Shown here in pieces: positions 7,946 to 15,953 of a stretch of DNA of 38,667 nt. The stretch covers positions 1-38,667 of the forward strand of contig JAISHE010000058.1 in NCBI GenBank assembly GCA_031262745.1, in the 5' to 3' direction. Position numbers and translations under genes: made by a program. Position 1 is the first letter of the stretch. Every line of letters starts with the position of its first letter. A model generated the notes under the pieces. That model saw only the letters and a program-made list of their open reading frames with translations, did no database searches and was not told the origin of the DNA. This DNA is from Culturomica sp. GTDB taxonomy: Bacteria; Bacteroidota; Bacteroidia; Bacteroidales; Marinifilaceae.

Positions 7946-8248
7946 TTATTCCATCACTTCAATCAAAAAGCTCACAGGGCGAAAACCGTCATTGCAGGAA
8001 ATCATAGCCGACTTGGGGTTCTTCATCCAGCCGTCGTAAAAGTTCTCTCCTCCATGAGCTAATGTCATCACAAAACATTGCATCGAACCCCATGCACTTT
8101 CACACAGTCCGTCAGGTTTCATCCCGTCTTTGGATATGAAAGTCTGCCCTTCATACATATTGCAAGCATGCTCTATCGGATTTTCATACAAAGCAGAAAG
8201 GTCGGCATAATGAATTTTGCGAATAACTGTTATCTTCACTCTTTTCAT
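7946..8248 (-). CDS. TIGR04076 family protein
   Basis: 100 residues, beginning MKRVKITVIRK and ending VSFLIEVME. The layout matches the small TIGR04076 family: a KITVIRK strand, a cysteine-containing centre, EGQTFIS, CESAWGSMQ, HGGENFYDGW, and ISCNDGFRPVSF near the end. The function of this family is not established. I chose the internal ATG at 8248, since upstream sequence in the longer frame belongs to another small gene in a different frame. The small membrane protein gene at 8314-8478 precedes it on the same strand by 65 bases and may share its transcript. Confidence 0.8.
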   Translation of the reverse strand: MKRVKITVIRKIHYADLSALYENPIEHACNMYEGQTFISKDGMKPDGLCESAWGSMQCFVMTLAHGGENFYDGWMKNPKSAMISCNDGFRPVSFLIEVME

Positions 8249-8313
8249 ACTTCTAATAAGTCTGATAATACATTTAAACAAGCCGCCGAAAAAATGAAGA
8301 AATGATGATGAGG

Positions 8314-8478
8314 TTAAAAGATTTGACGGGCAGCAAAATGGTTGCAGAACAGCACAAAGCCTATGGCGAATGCGATGTAAATAATGTACCACATCCATTT
8401 AACAAGCATCCATTTGGTTTTTCCAAAACGCTTGATATTTTCAGCCTCCTCTCTTCGCAATTTTTCCGACCGATACAT
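8314..8478 (-). CDS. 54-residue small membrane protein
   Basis: A short frame from ATG at 8478 to TAA at 8314. It begins MYRSEKLRREEAENIKRFGK, a basic and acidic helix, followed by WMLVKWMWYIIYIAFAIGFVLF, a strong single transmembrane segment near residues 23-44. A short polar tail follows. The pattern (charged helix, then one membrane span) and the codon use look genuine. I do not recognise the family. It lies upstream of the TIGR04076 gene on the same strand. Confidence 0.5.
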   Translation of the reverse strand: MYRSEKLRREEAENIKRFGKTKWMLVKWMWYIIYIAFAIGFVLFCNHFAARQIF

Positions 8479-8706
8479 ATTCTCAAATTTTAACGGTGAA
8501 TATTACACCACTAAGATGGAAATAATTTTTCAAATAACAATGAAAACGATAAAAAAAATAAATCATGGCAGACAATAAAGGCATCATAGTGTCAGTAAAG
8601 GAGAAGCGTGCATATTATCTTGCCGATAGAGAGAATATATATAATATTTGTAATCATCGAAGATTTTTACGAATATTGCATAATAAAGTAATCCGCATAA
8701 ATAACT

Positions 8707-10716
8707 ATGACAGTAGAAGAATTTCAAAAAGAGATAAAACAAGGTATTCCCGACGTATTACCGGAATTGCCCGCCTATGACGAAAGTGTCAACCATGCCC
8801 CCAAAAGAAAAGATATTCTAACCAGAGAAGAAAAATGTCTTGCAGTACGTAATGCTTTAAGGTACTTTGAAAAAAAACATCACGCCTTTCTTGCCGAAGA
8901 ATTTGCCGAGGAATTGGAAAAATACGGGAGAATCTACATGTATCGCCTGCGTCCCTCACATGATTTATACGCACATCCCATCGAAGAATATCCGCACAAA
9001 AGTTTGCAAGCCGCCGCAATAATGTTGATGATAAACAATAATCTCGACAAAGCAGTGGCACAACACCCTCATGAACTCATCACCTACGGAGGAAACGGTG
9101 CGGTATTTCAAAACTGGGCACAATACCGTTTGACAATGAAATATTTGTCGGAAATGACCGACGAACAAACTCTCGTCATGTATTCCGGACATCCTATGGG
9201 ACTGTTTCCATCCCACAGGGACGCTCCGCGAGTGGTGGTTACCAACGGAATGATGATACCAAACTATTCCAAGCCAGACGATTGGGAACGTTATAATGCT
9301 TTGGGCGTTACACAATACGGACAGATGACAGCCGGATCATACATGTACATAGGACCGCAGGGCATTGTTCACGGCACAACAATTACAGTCTTAAACGCCG
9401 GTAGAAAAATCTCCGAACATGGAGAAGGACTTGCAGGAAAGTTGTTCGTTACCGCAGGTTTGGGCGGAATGTCGGGAGCACAACCTAAGGCTGGTAACAT
9501 AGCCGGTTGCATCAGCATCACGGCTGAAATTAATCCCAAAGCCACCGCCACACGCCACGAACAAAAATGGGTGGATGAAGTTATCTCCGATTTGGATACA
9601 CTAATGGAAAGAGTACGACAAGCCAAAGCCAACAAAGAAGTCGTGTCAATCGCATATCAAGGTAATATAGTAGACCTTTGGGAACGCTTGGCGGAAAGCG
9701 ACATAAAAGTGGAACTCGGTTCCGACCAGACTTCTCTCCACAATCCTTGGGCAGGCGGTTACTACCCCGCCGGACAAACTTTCGAGGAAAGCATCAAAAT
9801 GATGGCAGACGAGCCGGAACTCTTCAAAGAAAAAGTAAAAGAATCACTGAGGCGACACGTGGCGGCAGTTAACAAATGCGTACAACGTTTCGGCACATAC
9901 TTCTTCGACTACGGTAACGCGTTTCTTCTTGAAGCATCCAGAGCAAATGCCGACATCATGAAAGCCGACGGCACATTCCGATACCCTTCCTACGTGCAGG
10001 ATATAATGGGACCTATGTGTTTCGACTACGGTTTCGGACCATTCCGTTGGGTTTGTACGAGCGGTCGACCCGAAGACCTCGCTGTTACGGATCGTTTGGC
10101 TACCGAAGTGCTCGAAACATTATCCGCAAATGCACCGGCAGAGATACGTCAACAATTGGAAGATAACATCCGCTGGATACGTGCTGCCGGAGAAAACAAT
10201 CTGGTAGTAGGTTCACAAGCGCGCATACTCTATGCCGATGCCATAGGAAGAATGAAAATAGCCGAAGCGTTCAATCTTGCCGTTTCTTCGGGAGAACTCA
10301 GCGCACCCGTTGTCATAGGGCGCGACCACCACGACGTCTCCGGTACCGACTCACCGTATCGGGAAACTTCCAACATTTACGATGGTTCATCTTTCACCGC
10401 CGATATGGCTGTTCAAAACGTTATCGGTGATTCTTTTCGCGGTGCCACTTGGGTTTCGCTCCACAACGGTGGCGGTGTGGGCTGGGGAGAAGTTATCAAT
10501 GGTGGTTTCGGCATGTTGCTTGACGGTAGCCAAGACGCAGAACGGCGATTGCGCAACATGTTACACTGGGATGTGAATAACGGTATCGCCCGACGCAGCT
10601 GGGCACGCAATGAAGGTGCCATGTTTGCAATAAAACGCGCAATGGAAGACAACCACGACTTAAAAGTAACCCTTCCGAATCTTGTGGATGACAAACTGAT
10701 AAATAATCTGTTCTAA
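8707..10716 (+). CDS. hutU: Urocanate hydratase
   Basis: 669 residues, the long urocanase form found in Bacteroidota and some anaerobes. It converts urocanate to 4-imidazolone-5-propionate with tightly bound NAD+, the second step of histidine degradation. Recognisable blocks are HELITYGGNGAVFQNW, YSGHPMGLFPS, VTNGMMIPNYS, GLGGMSGAQPKAGNIAG and VGSQARILYAD. SLHNGGGVGWGEVINGGFGM near the C-terminus is conserved in the family. ATG 8707 gives the expected N-terminus; there is no clear Shine-Dalgarno sequence. The other hut genes are not adjacent. The glutamate dehydrogenase gene faces it tail to tail, and the two products meet at glutamate. Confidence 0.97.
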   Translation: MTVEEFQKEIKQGIPDVLPELPAYDESVNHAPKRKDILTREEKCLAVRNALRYFEKKHHAFLAEEFAEELEKYGRIYMYRLRPSHDLYAHPIEEYPHKSLQAAAIMLMINNNLDKAVAQHPHELITYGGNGAVFQNWAQYRLTMKYLSEMTDEQTLVMYSGHPMGLFPSHRDAPRVVVTNGMMIPNYSKPDDWERYNALGVTQYGQMTAGSYMYIGPQGIVHGTTITVLNAGRKISEHGEGLAGKLFVTAGLGGMSGAQPKAGNIAGCISITAEINPKATATRHEQKWVDEVISDLDTLMERVRQAKANKEVVSIAYQGNIVDLWERLAESDIKVELGSDQTSLHNPWAGGYYPAGQTFEESIKMMADEPELFKEKVKESLRRHVAAVNKCVQRFGTYFFDYGNAFLLEASRANADIMKADGTFRYPSYVQDIMGPMCFDYGFGPFRWVCTSGRPEDLAVTDRLATEVLETLSANAPAEIRQQLEDNIRWIRAAGENNLVVGSQARILYADAIGRMKIAEAFNLAVSSGELSAPVVIGRDHHDVSGTDSPYRETSNIYDGSSFTADMAVQNVIGDSFRGATWVSLHNGGGVGWGEVINGGFGMLLDGSQDAERRLRNMLHWDVNNGIARRSWARNEGAMFAIKRAMEDNHDLKVTLPNLVDDKLINNLF

Positions 10717-10724
10717 ACAAAAAA

Positions 10725-10749
10725 AGACTGCCCCGAAAAAGGACAGTCT
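10725..10749 (-). terminator. Intrinsic terminator of gdhA
   Basis: AGACTGCCCC and GGACAGTCT pair around an A-rich loop. On the minus strand the hairpin is followed by seven T, so it fits a rho-independent terminator about 25 bases after the gdhA stop. It may also slow plus-strand transcription from hutU. Confidence 0.75.
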
Positions 10750-10774
10750 CCTGATTTAATAATTTTAATATTTA

Positions 10775-12109
10775 TTATACATGTCCTTGCGCACACATTG
10801 CTTCGGCTACTTTAATGAAACCGCCAATGTTTGCACCTTTAACGTAATCAACTTTATTATCGGTCTTACCGTACTTAACACAAGTGTCATGAATGTCCTT
10901 CATGATCTGACTAAGTTTGGCATCCACTTCTTCGGAAGTCCAACTGTAGCGCATTGAGTTCTGACTCATTTCAAGTCCCGAAACAGCAACTCCACCTGCA
11001 TTTGCAGCTTTACCGGGAGCAAACGAAATATGATCATTCAAATACTTAACGGCTTCGGCTGTGCAACCCATATTTGAAGTTTCAACAACAAGTTTACAAC
11101 CGTTAGCAACTAATTTCTTGGCATCCTCTTCATTCAATTCATTTTGGATAGCACATGGGAATGCAACGTCGCACTTGGTTTCCCATGGTTTTGCATTCGG
11201 GAAGAATTTAGCACCAAACTGTTCTGCAAACGGAGCCACAACGTCATTATTCGTTGCACGAAGTTCCAACATATAATCAACACCTTCCTGAGTGATGCCG
11301 TTTTCAATATAAACGTAACCATCGGGACCTGAGATTGCAATTACTTTTGCTCCGAGTTGCACCAATTTTTCAGCTGCACCCCAAGAAACATTTCCGAAGC
11401 CCGACAATGCCACACGCTTACCTTTAATGTCTTCACCTATTTCTTTCAAAATGTGCTGTGCAAAATAAACGGAACCGTAGCCGGTAGCTTCCGGACGTAT
11501 TCTCGAACCGCCGAATTCTCTCGGTTTACCGGTTAACACTCCGCTAAATTCATTACGTATTCTTTTGTATTGACCGAACAAGAATCCGATTTCACGACCG
11601 CCTACGCCAATATCACCGGCAGGCACATCCGTATCCGGACCGATATGTTTGCAAAGCTCAGTCATGAAACTTTGGCAAAAACGCATTACTTCATTATCCG
11701 ATTTACCTTTGGGATTAAAATCGGAACCTCCTTTACCGCCACCCATAGGCAACGTCGTCAAAGAGTTTTTAAAAGTTTGTTCAAAGCCCAAGAATTTCAA
11801 TGTGCCTAAAGTTACGGCAGGGTGAAAACGTAAACCTCCTTTATAAGGTCCTATCGCACTGTTGAACTGAACACGGTAGCCACGATTGATTTGTACCTCT
11901 CCTTTGTCGTCAAACCAAGGCACTCTAAACATGATAACCCTCTCAGGCTCTACCATTTTTTCCAAAATCTTGTTTGCTTTATACTTAGGGTTAGATTGAT
12001 ATGTGTCCCATATCGTTTCAACCACTTCTTCTACTGCTTGGTGAAATTCCGTTTCACCCACAGTTTTTGCCTTTAAGGCATCCATAAATTCTTTAATTTC
12101 CGGTTTCAT
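10775..12109 (-). CDS. gdhA: Glutamate dehydrogenase
   Basis: 444 residues, the usual length of the hexameric bacterial enzyme that interconverts 2-oxoglutarate plus ammonia with glutamate. Signatures are GPYKGGLRFHP, the active-site lysine segment LPMGGGKGGSDF, DVPAGDIGVGGREIGF, the dinucleotide-binding GFGNVSWGAAEKL, and ANAGGVAVSGLEMSQN. The small-hexamer sequence type is usually NADP-specific, though cofactor choice is not provable here. The start is ATG 12109: a longer reading to 12190 would run through the promoter box at 12168-12175. Confidence 0.96.
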   Translation of the reverse strand: MKPEIKEFMDALKAKTVGETEFHQAVEEVVETIWDTYQSNPKYKANKILEKMVEPERVIMFRVPWFDDKGEVQINRGYRVQFNSAIGPYKGGLRFHPAVTLGTLKFLGFEQTFKNSLTTLPMGGGKGGSDFNPKGKSDNEVMRFCQSFMTELCKHIGPDTDVPAGDIGVGGREIGFLFGQYKRIRNEFSGVLTGKPREFGGSRIRPEATGYGSVYFAQHILKEIGEDIKGKRVALSGFGNVSWGAAEKLVQLGAKVIAISGPDGYVYIENGITQEGVDYMLELRATNNDVVAPFAEQFGAKFFPNAKPWETKCDVAFPCAIQNELNEEDAKKLVANGCKLVVETSNMGCTAEAVKYLNDHISFAPGKAANAGGVAVSGLEMSQNSMRYSWTSEEVDAKLSQIMKDIHDTCVKYGKTDNKVDYVKGANIGGFIKVAEAMCAQGHV

Positions 12110-12167
12110 ATTAATTATTATCTTAAGTTTCCCGTTTGTTTTTGCGTCGCAAACGTTTTCGTAGGGG

Positions 12168-12195
12168 CAAAAGTATAGATTTCTTTTCAATCAAA
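12168..12195 (-). promoter_or_regulatory. gdhA promoter candidate
   Basis: Minus-strand TACTTTTG (12175 to 12168) fits TAnnTTTG, with TTTG (12195 to 12192) 16 bases upstream. The leader between it and ATG 12109 contains an odd palindrome, TTTGCGTCGCAAA (12141-12153), which could be an operator or a small hairpin. Confidence 0.5.
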
Positions 12196-12279
12196 GAAAA
12201 AATCGGATTTATTTTTGTGAAAAAAATCCTAAAAAATCTTTCAATTTACAACTTATAGCTCGAAAAGCCTTTCGGATTG

Positions 12280-13386
12280 TTATTCTTTTGACATATAACA
12301 ATTAGCCGGAAGAGAAATAATCTTATCCTCAAGTTCAAGTCGGATAAGCGTACTCGAAAGTTGAGATACTGATAAACCGATTTTCTGGGACAGCTCGTCA
12401 ATGTGGATACCGCTGTTTTCCCTGATAGCTTTCATAATTAAAAGTACATCCTCCTTGTCTTGCGGGAAGAGTTCAAGCATAGAATCCGATTTCTTTATGC
12501 GATGAAGTCCAAGATGCGTGATGACATCTTCCCCGTTCTCAACCAACTGAGCTATTTGCTCCTTTATTAATAGGTTGCACCCGGACGACATTCTATCTTC
12601 CGGACGTCCCGGTAATGCTAAAATATCGCGACCATAGGAATTCGCCGTGCGAGCCGTTGAAAGCGAACCACCCTGCAAAGCCGATTCGGCAATAAATGTG
12701 GCATGAGAAAGACCGGCAATGATGCGGTTTCTTTTCAGAAAGTAAGCAGGTATAATAGACGTGTTGCAGGAAATTTCCGAAAGCAGGCAACCGGATTCAT
12801 TTACAATTTGATCAGCCAGATTTTTATGGGCTGAGGGATAAATGGTGTGTAAACCGTGACCGAGCACAGCGTAAGTTTTCATACCATATTTAAGAGCGGC
12901 TTTATGTGCTGTGCAGTCGATACCGAAAGCCAAACCACTGACTATAATAACCTGCTCCGAACATTCCGACAAGGCTTGCACTACCATTTCCGTAATCCTG
13001 CGACAACGCTCTGAAGCTTTTCTCGTTCCCACGATTGCAAGATATATAGCCGGTTTACGGAGTAATTCGCCCGAATAGAAGAATACCAGAGGTGAGTCAT
13101 AACATTCGTGAAGAAGAAACGGATACGAATAATCCTCAAACGAACAAGTCGATATATTAAACTTTTCAAAATAAGGCAATTCTTTCTCCGCATCTTTCAA
13201 TGCTTTTTTCCTGTTGACCGATTCCGGACGCAAATTAAACTCCTTACAACCGGCTTCAAAACCCTGTGGCGTTTCCATAAACAATCCTTCTATACCGCCG
13301 AAATGTTCTATAAACGGTTTACACTTCATTGAATTTATTGAGGTCATCAAATTCAAAGCTACTTGCATTTTTAATAAATTTTCCAT
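12280..13386 (-). CDS. dprA: DNA processing protein DprA
   Basis: 368 residues. DprA/Smf binds single-stranded DNA entering during natural transformation and loads RecA. The Rossmann-like core shows VGTRKASERC, VSGLAFGIDCTAHKAAL, VLGHGLHTIYPSAH, FLKRNRIIAGLS, ESALQGGSLSTA and LALPGRPED. The last 70 or so residues form the C-terminal winged-helix seen in many DprA proteins. The N-terminal helical part has the usual SAM-like spacing. The start is ATG 13386 (MENLLKMQ); an in-frame ATG at 13413 adds nine unlikely residues. Confidence 0.95.
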   Translation of the reverse strand: MENLLKMQVALNLMTSINSMKCKPFIEHFGGIEGLFMETPQGFEAGCKEFNLRPESVNRKKALKDAEKELPYFEKFNISTCSFEDYSYPFLLHECYDSPLVFFYSGELLRKPAIYLAIVGTRKASERCRRITEMVVQALSECSEQVIIVSGLAFGIDCTAHKAALKYGMKTYAVLGHGLHTIYPSAHKNLADQIVNESGCLLSEISCNTSIIPAYFLKRNRIIAGLSHATFIAESALQGGSLSTARTANSYGRDILALPGRPEDRMSSGCNLLIKEQIAQLVENGEDVITHLGLHRIKKSDSMLELFPQDKEDVLLIMKAIRENSGIHIDELSQKIGLSVSQLSSTLIRLELEDKIISLPANCYMSKE

Positions 13387-13530
13387 AGTTAAATAATTAT
13401 AATTGTGAAACAATTACAATTTAGCTCTTTCCAACCAAAAAAAGAAAATAAGCGGATAAAAAACTTGTATCTACCAAATACATATTATCGTCCTTGATTC
13501 TTTCTAACATAACGTATATCTTTGACGTTG

Positions 13531-13558
13531 TTGATTTTTAGTTTTTATCCTATATTTG
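13531..13558 (+). promoter_or_regulatory. Promoter candidate for the RhuM/PLD-like gene
   Basis: TTG (13531-13533), 17 bases, then TATATTTG (13551-13558), an exact match to the Bacteroidota -7 TAnnTTTG. It lies 27 bases before ATG 13585. The box falls inside the longer reading from 13522, which argues for the downstream start. Confidence 0.6.
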
Positions 13559-13584
13559 CAAGCAGAAAAACCGACAAACAACAA

Positions 13585-14436
13585 ATGAACACCAAGATAG
13601 CCGAAAATAAGAATGAAATAATACTTTATCAACCTGATAGTACTGTACAGTTAGAGGTGTTGGTGGAAGATGACACAGTGTGGCTTTCTCAGGCACAAAT
13701 GACTGATTTGTTTGAAACCACAAAACAAAATATCAGTTTGCACATAAGAAACATTATAAAAGAAGGCGAACTATCACAAATATCAACTGTCAAGGATTTC
13801 TTGACAGTTCAAAGAGAGGGTAATAGAGAAGTTCAAAGAAAAGTTTCTTATTACAACCTTGACATGATTATCTCCGTAGGCTATCGAGTGAAATCGCAAC
13901 GAGGCGTGGAATTTCGCATTTGGGCTACAAAGACTTTGCGTGATTATGTGCTTAAAGGGTATGCCGTAGCTCAGCGGTTTGAACGCTTGGAATATCGCGT
14001 TGCCGAAACGGAAAAGAAGATTGATTTCATCGTGCGCACCGAACTTCCGCCCAAAGAAGGCGTTTTTTATAACGGACAAATTTTTGATGCGTATAAGTTC
14101 GTTTCCGATTTGATAGAGAAAGCACAAAAAGAAATAACAATAATTGACAATTACATAGATGCAAGCATTTTAACTTTGCTCACAAAACGAAAAACCGGCG
14201 TAAGTGCAACTATTTACACCAAAGAAATTCCGGCTGCATTGCAACTTGATTTACAAAAGCATAATGCTCAATATCCCAAAATAGATGTAGAAACAAAACC
14301 GAATATTCATGACAGATTTATTGCTATTGACAATGATTTGTTCCATATCGGAGCTTCGCTCAAAGATTTGGGCAAAAAGCTGTTTGCATTTTCCAAAATG
14401 GGAATGGAAGCAAGTGAATTATTAAAGAGCATTTAA
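13585..14436 (+). CDS. RhuM-family protein with PLD-like C-terminal region
   Basis: 283 residues. Residues 1-130 are a RhuM-type N-terminus: IILYQPDSTVQLEVLVEDD, TVWLSQAQMTDLF, an HTH-like stretch TTKQNISLHIRNI, then YYNLDMIISVGYRVKSQRG and FRIWATKTLRDYVLKGYAV. The canonical RhuM C-terminus (Fic/Doc-like) is replaced by a different module: EKAQKEITIIDNYIDASIL (about 185-203), a tolerant middle, then IHDRFIAIDNDLFHIGASLKDLGKK (about 248-272). That resembles one phospholipase-D-like half site with His-x-Arg instead of His-x-Lys. RhuM genes ride on islands; the role is unknown, possibly nucleic acid binding or host defence. It starts behind a good promoter. Confidence 0.75.
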   Translation: MNTKIAENKNEIILYQPDSTVQLEVLVEDDTVWLSQAQMTDLFETTKQNISLHIRNIIKEGELSQISTVKDFLTVQREGNREVQRKVSYYNLDMIISVGYRVKSQRGVEFRIWATKTLRDYVLKGYAVAQRFERLEYRVAETEKKIDFIVRTELPPKEGVFYNGQIFDAYKFVSDLIEKAQKEITIIDNYIDASILTLLTKRKTGVSATIYTKEIPAALQLDLQKHNAQYPKIDVETKPNIHDRFIAIDNDLFHIGASLKDLGKKLFAFSKMGMEASELLKSI

Positions 14437-14467
14437 ACACAAATTATTTGAACAAATAAATCTAATT

Positions 14468-14567
14468 GTCAGAACCTTAATTTTCATAAGATTTATAAGA
14501 TTACTTTGATTATTTTACAGCATAAAATCATGTTAATCAATGCAATCCTAAAAATCATGGTTCAGAC
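14468..14567. repeat. Imperfect palindromic repeat, Bacteroidota type
   Basis: A 100-base AT-rich element with inverted ends. GTCAGAACCTTAATTTTC at the left matches GTCTGAACCATGATTTTT read from the right end on the other strand, and AAGATT/AGGATT follows. The interior (AATCATGTTAATCAATGCAATCC) is also partly self-complementary. I recall similar sequences scattered between genes of other Bacteroidota, but cannot verify that here. It follows the rhuM-like gene by 31 bases. Confidence 0.5.
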
Positions 14568-14571
14568 GAAT

Positions 14572-14703
14572 ATGGAAAGAATCAACGCCCTACTCATTCG
14601 GCAAGGCTTACCGCAAAGCGAACGCCTTGTACAACTCAACAGCACCGCAATCACACAACTGCGCTCGCCGGTGGCACACAAAAACTTCAAGATATTGAAA
14701 TGA
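14572..14703 (+). CDS. Possible 43-residue protein or gene fragment
   Basis: ATG at 14572 begins directly at the edge of the palindromic repeat. The frame encodes MERINALLIRQGLPQSER and ends VAHKNFKILK. Codon use and GC content are higher than in the surrounding DNA. I do not recognise it. It could be a real small protein, or the tail of a longer gene truncated by insertion of the repeat. A longer reading from 14506 would run through the repeat and is not favoured. Confidence 0.25.
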   Translation: MERINALLIRQGLPQSERLVQLNSTAITQLRSPVAHKNFKILK

Positions 14704-14802
14704 ACTGAAAATATTTTAGTAACATTGCATTCAAATTAAAATAGATACATACGAAGCAGAAGTAATTTAGAACATAACATATAAAAAACAGAGCTAACGC
14801 TA

Positions 14803-14974
14803 TTATTCTCACATTGTCGAAATCTGGTAAATTTCAATCAATAGTGGATGAGAATAAGTCGCGGAGAGTTCACGCTTGTATTGGCGTGAACTGTTTCGTG
14901 CTTATGAATCCACAAAGGTTTACCAGAGCCTGACAATGAAATAAGCAATTCCGAAACAGTTTCACGCTTTTTTT
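14803..14974 (+). promoter_or_regulatory. Structured attenuator-like leader before the small HTH gene
   Basis: Three structures can be drawn. A long stem starts TTATTCTCA (14803-14811) with TGAGAATAA (14849-14857), with inner pairs GAAAT/ATTTC. Next, AGTTCACGC (14867-14875) pairs perfectly with GCGTGAACT (14884-14892). The second arm, extended to 14884-14897 (GCGTGAACTGTTTC), can instead pair with GAAACAGTTTCACGC (14953-14967). That pairing is extended by GCTTAT/ATAAGC and is followed by seven T directly before ATG 14975. This is the geometry of an attenuator: a terminator hairpin competing with an upstream hairpin. The ligand or trigger is unknown. Confidence 0.5.
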
Positions 14975-15193
14975 ATGCCGACACCGAACATTCACATAGG
15001 AAATATTATCAAACAGGAACTCAAAAAACAAGAGCGTTCTGCGAGTTGGCTTGCCCGACAAATTAATATAGAAGAAAGCACTTGTCGCCGAATGTTGCAA
15101 AAAGCGACTATAGATACATATCGTCTTCAATGTATTTCAATAGCATTGAAATTTGATTTTTTTGCCCTTATTTCTCAAAATATTCGTGTATAA
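14975..15193 (+). CDS. Small helix-turn-helix DNA-binding protein
   Basis: 72 residues, nearly all of it a Cro/XRE-like helix-turn-helix: IGNIIKQELKKQERSASWLA, then RQINIEESTCRRMLQKATID, then LQCISIALKFDFFALIS. Short proteins of this kind act as transcriptional regulators, sometimes of toxin-antitoxin or mobile-element genes; no toxin is visible next to it. ATG 14975 follows immediately after a terminator-like hairpin and T-run, so its expression may depend on read-through. Confidence 0.7.
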   Translation: MPTPNIHIGNIIKQELKKQERSASWLARQINIEESTCRRMLQKATIDTYRLQCISIALKFDFFALISQNIRV

Positions 15194-15321
15194 TATACAC
15201 GGTTTTGGTTTAAATTTTACACGCACAATTTCTTAAATTAATAATTATTGATTGTAAACTTGCAATCATTAAAATTAACTAAATGTCTGCTTAAAGGAGC
15301 GGACGTTAAACAAAAAAAAGT

Positions 15322-15414
15322 ATGAATTTAAAAACAATGAAACACATCGGCTCAGTCGCAAAACCCTGTGGATTAAGCATAAATTTTAGAGGTTCCCAAA
15401 ACAAGACTTTATGA
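15322..15414 (+). CDS. Possible 30-residue leader peptide
   Basis: A short frame beginning MNLKTMKHIGSVAKPCGLSI and ending NKTL. Its stop codon overlaps the start of the next gene as ATGA (15411-15414), the usual sign of translational coupling. Just upstream is a small hairpin (GTCTGC/GCGGAC, 15285-15304) with AGGAG in its loop. It may be a coupled leader or a chance frame. Confidence 0.3.
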   Translation: MNLKTMKHIGSVAKPCGLSINFRGSQNKTL

Positions 15415-15923
15415 AAAAGTATTTTCTTTCGCTGATCGCTGTTGTAGCAATGGCAATCGGTACGGTGTCGGCGCAACAAGTCACCGTTGATGTCTCGCAA
15501 TCCCGCGTGATCGAACCCAAACAAACGGTATTCGTTATTCCATTGACAGCAGAAATTATCCCGCTGTCGACAGATCGTCAGGAGTTTCTGTTTAATTTCG
15601 ACATCAAGGAAGATTACGGTCTGACCTCCATGGGGCAACTGACTCTCGACCATGTGGAAGAATTGAAAAAAAGGGCGCTGTATTTGGCTTGCAAGGAGAC
15701 AGATACCGACCTTATCGTGGGCGCTACGTTCAATGTGCATGGAAGCGACAAATCCAAGGACAATAAGATTCAGGTTGAAATGCGCGGCTATCCGGCTTCC
15801 TACAAAAACTGGAAGACACTGAATCTCACCGAAGAAGGATACGATTGGGTGACGAAAGTTTACCCGGAGATATACAATGGCAGAAGTGACCAAAAGGAAA
15901 CGGAAGCGATTAAAGCAAAATAA
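15411..15923 (+). CDS. Secreted protein of unknown function
   Basis: 170 residues with a clear Sec signal peptide (KKYFLSLIAVVAMAIGTVSA, cleavage before QQVTV). The mature part includes TDLIVGATFNVHG and the motif RGYPASYKNWKTL. Similar short secreted Bacteroidota proteins of unknown function share a region with an IVGATF-type strand followed by GYPAxYKN. It probably resides in the periplasm or outer envelope. It is the first of three consecutive secreted-protein genes (15411, 15954, 16539) spaced 30 bases apart, likely one operon ending at the hairpin near 17300. Confidence 0.7.
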   Translation: MKKYFLSLIAVVAMAIGTVSAQQVTVDVSQSRVIEPKQTVFVIPLTAEIIPLSTDRQEFLFNFDIKEDYGLTSMGQLTLDHVEELKKRALYLACKETDTDLIVGATFNVHGSDKSKDNKIQVEMRGYPASYKNWKTLNLTEEGYDWVTKVYPEIYNGRSDQKETEAIKAK

Positions 15924-15953
15924 AAACAAATTTCTAACTCAAAATTAAATCAG

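Noticed and set aside
8565..8780. 71-codon frame overlapping the hutU start
   Set aside because: It runs into hutU in another frame and resembles no family.
13783..14127. Minus-strand frame of 114 codons opposite the RhuM/PLD-like gene
   Set aside because: It lies wholly inside a well-supported gene, with poor codon use and no recognisable motif.
15306..15929. Minus-strand frame of 207 codons opposite the secreted-protein gene
   Set aside because: The plus-strand frame has a clear signal peptide and normal composition; the minus frame is rich in Phe, Cys and His, as expected for an antisense shadow.
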